DNA of 64,000 bases, from positions 1,798,001 through 1,862,000 of the forward strand of contig OY720101.1 in the NCBI GenBank assembly GCA_963082875.1, read 5' to 3'. The DNA is from Corella eumyota. Its lineage: Eukaryota > Chordata > Ascidiacea > Phlebobranchia > Corellidae. The notes below the pieces were generated by a model. The model saw only the letters and a program-made list of their open reading frames with translations. It searched no databases and was not told the DNA's origin. Of this stretch, positions 58,501 through 64,000 are shown one piece after another (positions within the stretch are counted from its first letter, which is position 1; every line of letters begins with the position of its first letter). The position numbers and the translations under genes are program-made.

Positions 58501-61500
58501 ACAAGGTAAATAATTGGTATTTTGTTCTGTACATTAAAGTTTTCGTCCATATAACTTGAAACCATTAACTAGATGGAAATTTGCCCAAAAACATAATTTT
58601 GAAAATACCATTTTAGTAAGGGGGCCATTTTTCGGAGGAGGTTTAGGCTAAGGTATTGATTAGTAATATGGCGTTTTTGTGCATATGGTTTTTAACCAAA
58701 CAACATAATACATATACTCCATGTCAAAAAAAAAAATTCTTGCAAGGAAAATTTAACTTAACTTGTTTTTTTAATAACAGAAGACAGGGATGATAATAAC
58801 CGATGTATGGGAACAGTTTATGTTCGAGTTTTATCTCCGTTGAAGAACTTCCACGCTGAAATATTAGAACAAAATTCAACTTTTTATCAACTTGTAACAA
58901 AGAGATTGTGGAAGGTTTAAACATTTTATTAATTTGTAATTTGATTTTTTATATAAAACAATATTTGTTATTTTTCAAGGTTTTGGGAGACGAAGAAATG
59001 TGTCCCCACCATATATTGTGTGTTCAGTTACTTCTAAACCTTCACACAGTGTGTAAAGATGGAAGATGTGAAGTTGTGATACTTCAGGACATCATTAACT
59101 CTCATAAGGTTTGATATTTTTTTCTATCCATATATAATGCAGCTTAGTAGGCGATATATGTACATATATATGTGTGTATGTCTTATTTATATGCCTACAA
59201 AAATAAATCATTTGTGGTGCATAGGTAAATTATCGTGAGCAAATATAATTTGAGAGTTACTTTCATATTACAACAATTAAAATGCTAACCAAAGGACAGG
59301 CTATGAGAATAATGTTAAAAAGTTTTATCAAGAAATTGTAATAAGTTAGATTTGAGTATGGATGTGTAAGATATGTGTATTTATGTTTTTATTGCTAACT
59401 ATAGTGAATATATTATTTTAATAAACAGATCTTATTTAATAAAAATTTTTTTTCTTTTAACTATGCTTTTTATTTCTTTAAATGATTATAATATATATTT
59501 TAAATATTTAAGGATGTTAAAATTGCTGCTTTAAAGAAGTTTTGTCTTCTCTGGCATTTAATACGAATTATAACTCAGAAAAAAAATTATTTACATTTTG
59601 GAAAACTGAAGCTATTCAACAGGTAACACACTAAATATTTATATTTTTTGAGAATTTTTAAAACTAATTAAAGATTGCTTTTAAAGTAAATGTGCTTATT
59701 AAATACTTAATTATATTTATTTTTTTCATAATTAAAACAATTTTTCCATAAAATCAAATTTTTTCTATTTTTTTTAGATGTTTGTTTGCTGTTGTTGATT
59801 CCCTTTCCTCCTCCTCCCATCACCATAGCAACCTCTCCTCTCCCTTCAACCTGGACACCGGAGGTTGCTCGGTGGTCACGGCAACAGCATCGTCATGGTT
59901 ACGAGAATGTCTGGAGGAGAGAGATTTGTTGAGAGTTCTAGAACCATATTTGATGATTTTGTTGAGTCCATCTACACACAGTGTTCCTTTTCAACAATTT
60001 GGTAATTAATGTATTTTATTTTTTATGTTTTAGGATTCTTCCATTTTATTATCAACATTTTGATTGTCATTCTAGGTTTGAAGTCTTATTAAGTGTAATT
60101 TTTTATTTTTATTTCAAAATTTTATTTATAGTTTTTAAGATGTTGGTATTTTAGTGCCATTTAATATTTTATTCTCAAGATTTTATTAGCATCTTTGGTG
60201 TGTTTCTTTGATGGTGTTGTCATGCTGTTGTTACATTTTTTGTTTCTTATATTAATGTACTCCTTTTTTATTTAGATTCAGAAAGTGCAGTAACAACTCC
60301 TACTCAAGCAGAAAAGTAACTTATATTTTATTCATTTTAATTTCAAATTTATTTTGCTATTTTAATAATTTTCTTATTTTTTTAGTTTATTGGAAAAACA
60401 AAATGTTATTTTTTCTGAATCTTCAGTTAAAGCAGATATTGAAAATGGAAAAAAACTATATCGGTAAATTATTGGCAACCAGTTCAAGCTTTAAACTAAC
60501 TAGAGAACTATTAAGTTTAAGTACATTCTAAAATAAAGCTACAAACATATGTAATATAAAAAATTTTAAAACATTTTATGTTTTTGTTATATTAGGGATC
60601 TTATCTCAACTTTATCCACAAGCGAACAAGACACAGAATTTGATTTAAATGAAAAAGCTGCAGAAATATCTGAACAAATTATAAAACAATCTCTTAAAAT
60701 ATATATCAAGTATGCTGTTTAGTTTTGTTTTAAAAATTATAGTAGAAGTTATGCAAAGTGATATAAATTTTTATTTTTTATGCAAGCTATCTTAATACAA
60801 TTATATTATTTCATACTTCCATGTACTTTTACTTGTACTTTTCAGCTTATTCTTTTGCTTTACATTCTTTACCATTTTTTTCGTACTAAAGATGACTGTA
60901 GAGTACAAGTGATTTATGTTTTTAAAATTTTTTTTTTAGAATGAAATCTCAAGATAATCTTCACCTAAACCATATCAACAAATCGGATTTAATGGACAGT
61001 GGTAGGTTAATATTGACATTTGCATTTACCAAAAATGTTAAAGTTTAACCTATGTCAAATACAACTTGAGCACTAAAAATGGTTTTAATTTTATTTTAGA
61101 AACATCAGAAATGACTTCGGATTTCTCTGGTTCGGAAAAATCTATTCCAACCACTCAAAATATCACAAACAATATGCTCATATACCAGGTTTGCTTTATA
61201 GTAGTTCTTTCTTAAAAAATGCCTTTCAATTTCCAAAACATGTTGAACTAGATTTGAGTAATATTTCAACTTTTGTAAAGGTTTTGGCAAAATGGTTTTT
61301 GAAGTAGCCTATTTATAAATTATAATATATTGTTTAAGACAGGATTAGAACATAAAATATTTATATCAATTTAGGAAGATTTTGATGCCAACAGGGTATA
61401 TTACTCTCTTCAGTCTATTCTCACACTGGTTCAAACCCACCCCCAGTTATTTACTTACACTGCTTCTACTCTGCCAATTTGTCCGCATGAATCTCGCTTT

Positions 61501-64000
61501 ACTGGGGGAGTTATACAGGTAGAAAAAAATATTAACTGTTTTTATTATGCTCTTTGGTATAAGGGTTATATCTGTTTTACTTATAGAAAAAAGGATGTAG
61601 TGATTTGTAGTGTTTAGGCTATTTGTGAATATCAGGTCGAAGGGCTAATAGTGTGTTTTTTGTGAGGCTTGAATCTAAAACCTTTTGGCTTGTAGTCTGC
61701 AACAATGATCATAATGCCACACTACTGGACAAGGGCTTTTTGTTTTATACTGTACAATTATATACAAGAAATAATAATAATCTCTATAATATCCCAAACT
61801 GCCACAGGCAACTCGAGACTGGGTCGGAGTAACTTATGTTACTCTATGTTTAAGTCGCGAATTCGACTTTCCCACATCGAGGATAAAGATATAAAAAAAA
61901 AATAAAAAAAATAATGCTGTTTCTGTTACTATTTACAGCTAGGTTCAATAATTTAAATTAAAAGTGCATGTGAGAGTCCTAAAAAAAATGAAAAAAATAA
62001 TTTAGAAGTGGTTTAATTGGTTGCACCATGTTTTTGTATATAATTTATGTGACATCATACTACCCACTAAATACAATACATAGAATAAACTTAACTTAAA
62101 CTTTATTGTTTAGGACTTGCTGGGTCGCCATCTTCATTCCTTATCAGGTCAATCCTTTTATGCTGACAACATAGCTCGACCTTATAACATCATGATCGTT
62201 GAAGTGCTTGTTAAAATATGTTTGCGCTATATAAGGTCAGTAAAATCCTGATTACTTGAATTTTTAATAAGCAATTAACATACTAGTTGAAAGCCTGCCC
62301 ATGTTCATAATCTTAGTTGTTGTATTCTGGGCACAACTCTTAACTTATATTTGCCAACAATAATTTACCTGTGCACCACAAATGGCAGTTTATTTGGACA
62401 TACATATATCACCAACAAAGCTTATTTATTTGTATATTTTTAATTTAAAATTTTTCAGATCTTGGCATCCTCGTTCCAACTTCTCTCTAGACTCCCTCCA
62501 CGATGTCCGCTCCATCTCCTGCTCCCTCCTCTCTCTTCTTCTCCAACAGATGACTCTCCTCACTCTAGATCGCAACATGACATCATCAGTGACATCACAA
62601 GGGGCACAACAGTTTGGGGCTTACGTGGAGTTGATATTAAGGGAGAACAAAGTGGGTGAGGTTGTGTTGGGGGCGTTACATTTAACCACTCAAGCTATGG
62701 ACGTGAGTGTTACAATTTCCTTAAGTTTAAGTGTTAAGTTAAGTTTAAGTACCTGAGTTAAGTTTAACTTTTGAGTCAAGTTTAAGTGTTTACTGTAGCT
62801 ATGGTGTTGTTCGAGTTTTGACTCAAGTTTGAATGTGAATAGAAACTAAATTTTACCTCGACTTTTAGGAACCAGGACTATCTGAAAAAAATGCTTCTTC
62901 CAAAAACGAGCAAACTGCAACGACCATTGACAGGTAATTTAATATATTACGTTGTCCTCCTTAGCAAAAAAATAATAAGTAAATCATGTTACACCTTTAT
63001 TTGTAAATTTTTGTTTGTATTGAAACACATTTTTAGGGCCAATAAGACTTTTTTGGTTGATATTTTAGTTTTTAGAGAACATGTATTTGGTCAAAAGATT
63101 CTTAGTTAAATGGGCTTATACTTTCATCAGTTACTTTAATATAATTGTTGTGTTTTTAAGTTTGAAAAGCATCCAACAACTTGACGGCCACGATTTATTA
63201 ACTTGGTGGTTGGGAGGAAACAATCTTCGTGTTCTTTCTTTTCAATCTCATTTACTTGCTCTCTTGCGCGATCTAGTGGTCTTCCAACATCATCTTGTAG
63301 CATCAGAAGCTTTACAGAGTAAAGGTAAGATTGTATATTTTAAGGCAGAAATTTAAAAGTTAGAAAAATTATTAGTTTGTTGATAATTTTTCAGTTTTTT
63401 ATTGGACACAAGATGGTAGAAGAGAGTATTTGTTTAATTTTTTTCTTAAAATGTTTTAAAACGTCTTTAAAAGCATTTTGCAGAATTATAGGTTTAGCAA
63501 AACAAAGTAAGTTTAAACTGAATTTTAAATCCATTATATAACAATTTTATATCAAAATTTAGGCTTAAAATCTTAAAAGTTGTTAAGATAAAAATTTTAA
63601 GGTTATTTAAACTTAAAAACTTTTGATATTTTAGATTTAAAACTTTTTTGACCTTTTTACTAAAATGTTTTTCCCCGAATTTGGAATCAATTCAGTTTGT
63701 TTTGATGTAACTTGATATTTTGATTTGAGGTTGTTATAAAATCTTGACTTTGCTTAAATTTAAATTTTAACTATCTGGAAAATCTGTGGTTTAGGATTTC
63801 GGTTTTAAAGCTATCATAAAAGCATAAATCTAATGTGGTTTTAGAAAAGACATTAGGTTGTTTTTAATGGAGATATGCTAGGAAAAAATAAATTCATTTT
63901 TATATATTTGTAACTTATTTGTAAATCTTAAAAAATTCTACATTGAAATATTTTAAAGTAAACATTTAAATCTAAATTGTTTTTTAAATCAATATTTGCA
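52532..64000 (+). CDS. DOP1: DOP1 (Dopey) family protein, 3' end beyond the window
   Basis: Thirty exons are readable, from 52532-52672 and 52880-53055 to 62869-62933 and 63161-63324, about 1,276 codons; animal DOP1 proteins are about 2,300-2,500 residues, so roughly half is present. The N terminus is highly conserved: [55 protein letters not shown] and [16 protein letters not shown]. Middle exons follow at 53372, 53635, 54016, 54614, 55098, 55541, 55951, 56167, 56598, 57046, 57311, 57946, 58099, 58363, 58781, 58980, 59513, 59778, 60276, 60386, 60596, 60940, 61100, 61375, 62114 and 62459. DOP1 partners with the flippase regulator MON2 in endosome-to-Golgi recycling and organelle positioning. 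Exon 16 must use the acceptor before 58363, because the nearer AG gives a stop. The last 676 bp look intronic. Confidence 0.95.
53146..53327 (-). repeat. Family B interspersed repeat, near full length
   Basis: This reversed copy ends ATCGACTAGT and contains AAAACTGCCGTTTGTGATGA. It is in a DOP1 intron. Confidence 0.75.
54225..54530 (-). repeat. Family B repeat split by a SINE
   Basis: Reversed family B sequence (AAGCTTGGTGGACA...AAACTGCCGTTTATAG) stops at about 54312. It appears to resume at 54500-54530 (AAATTATCACGAAAATATTA), with the SINE between. Confidence 0.55.
54319..54500 (+). repeat. tRNA-derived SINE (family 1) with internal deletion
   Basis: The head GCAACGTGGTGTAGTGGTAA reads as far as CTTGCTAC and then jumps directly to CGGGCAATTATAGTCTC of the body. 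About 120 bp are missing relative to the 19.7-kb copy. The tail is intact. Confidence 0.8.
54838..55026 (-). repeat. SINE family 1, decayed copy
   Basis: The reversed tail TTATCCTTGATGTG, CTAAACATAGAGTAACATTC and the B-box remnant GGGGATTAAACCCCCGACC are visible. It is in a DOP1 intron. Confidence 0.6.
55743..55843. repeat. 101-bp palindromic element in DOP1 intron
   Basis: The ends TAGACAAAACATG and CATTGTTTTGTCTA are inverted copies. Inside, AATTCTCTC (55776-55784) pairs with GAGAGAATT (55801-55809). It could be a tiny MITE remnant or a structured intronic hairpin. Confidence 0.5.
56348..56481 (-). repeat. Family B interspersed repeat
   Basis: ACTGTCGTTTGTTGCAACCA and the final CAATAAACTAGT match the reversed family. 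It is in a DOP1 intron. Confidence 0.6.
56895..57000 (-). repeat. SINE family 1, tRNA-like head fragment
   Basis: The reversed head GGGGATTGAACTCAGTACCT and CAAGTGCTATAACTTTCTTA is present without the SINE body. Confidence 0.5.
57585..57872 (+). repeat. tRNA-derived SINE (family 1), full length
   Basis: The copy runs from ACCGGTAGCGTGGTGTAGTG through AGTGATCTGATGCTGTAGCA to CATCGAGGATAAAGATATAT and a short A-rich tail. It is in a DOP1 intron. Confidence 0.88.
59131..59312 (-). repeat. Family B interspersed repeat, near full length
   Basis: The reversed copy contains TTGTGGTGCATAGGTAAATT and CATATTACAACAATTAAAAT. It is in a DOP1 intron. Confidence 0.75.
61590..61735 (-). repeat. SINE family 2, reversed copy
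   Basis: GGCTATTTGTGAATATCAGG, GGCTTGAATCTAAAACCTTT and CATAATGCCACACTACT match the reversed family. It abuts a family 1 fragment. Confidence 0.55.
61779..61912 (+). repeat. SINE family 1, 3' half with A-rich tail
   Basis: The copy begins in the body (TCTCTATAATATCCCAAACT) and runs to the A-rich tail. It looks 5'-truncated, as expected from incomplete reverse transcription. It is in a DOP1 intron. Confidence 0.8.
62282..62424 (+). repeat. Family B interspersed repeat
   Basis: The copy begins ACTAGTTGAAAGCCTGCCC and contains TGTGCACCACAAATGGCAGT. A short internal segment before GGACATACATATA is missing. It is in a DOP1 intron. Confidence 0.7.
63325..64000 (+). other. DOP1 intron running off the window
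   Basis: After the donor at 63325 I find no further exon with plausible splice sites or family similarity. The sequence is T- and A-rich with repeated TTAAAAC-type words. Confidence 0.5.

Overview
The window reads as animal nuclear DNA, most likely from an ascidian of the Ciona group. The genes are compact and very intron-rich, with introns of roughly 50 to 500 bp bounded by GT and AG. Base composition is strongly AT-rich, and tRNA-derived SINEs and small non-autonomous repeats litter the introns. The proteins are chordate-type orthologues (BBOF1, VPS18, NDUFAF1, SMYD4, MEF2, RRP12, DOP1). The species call is inference from family knowledge; no search was run. Exon joins were checked by reading phase across every junction, and they close without frame breaks.

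Layout, left to right: the 3' part of BBOF1 (+, 1-3610); a short sulfotransferase-like P-loop gene with a C-terminal membrane anchor (+, 3945-5531); VPS18 (+, 6366-14902), which converges on NDUFAF1 (-, 15598-17505); SMYD4 (-, 17725-22850), lying head-to-tail 219 bp upstream of NDUFAF1; a three-Ig-domain membrane protein (+, 23454-31129), divergent from SMYD4; about 5.7 kb of non-coding DNA leading into MEF2 (+, 36853-46398), whose first two introns are also long; RRP12 (-, 47944-51882), a single uninterrupted 1,312-codon frame; and the 5' half of DOP1 (+, 52532 to beyond the right edge), divergent from RRP12.

The genes do not form one pathway. VPS18 (HOPS/CORVET) and DOP1 both serve endosomal and Golgi traffic, NDUFAF1 serves complex I assembly, RRP12 serves ribosome maturation, BBOF1 serves cilia and MEF2 serves muscle transcription. 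SMYD4 and NDUFAF1 may be transcribed together.

Three repeat groups account for most of the non-coding structure. They are a tRNA-derived SINE (about 300 bp, 12 copies or fragments), a second tRNA-like SINE (about 200 bp, 5 copies), and a roughly 190-bp interspersed repeat (17 copies, every one in an intron). Three terminal-inverted-repeat elements have readable ends, two of them with 8-bp target duplications. The most distinctive regulatory signal is a cluster of nine perfect TGACGTCA (CRE) palindromes between 33.2 and 41.8 kb around MEF2, in a stretch nearly free of mobile elements. I saw no CRISPR array, no retrovirus-like element and no convincing stand-alone RNA gene. I found no clearly new multi-gene system.
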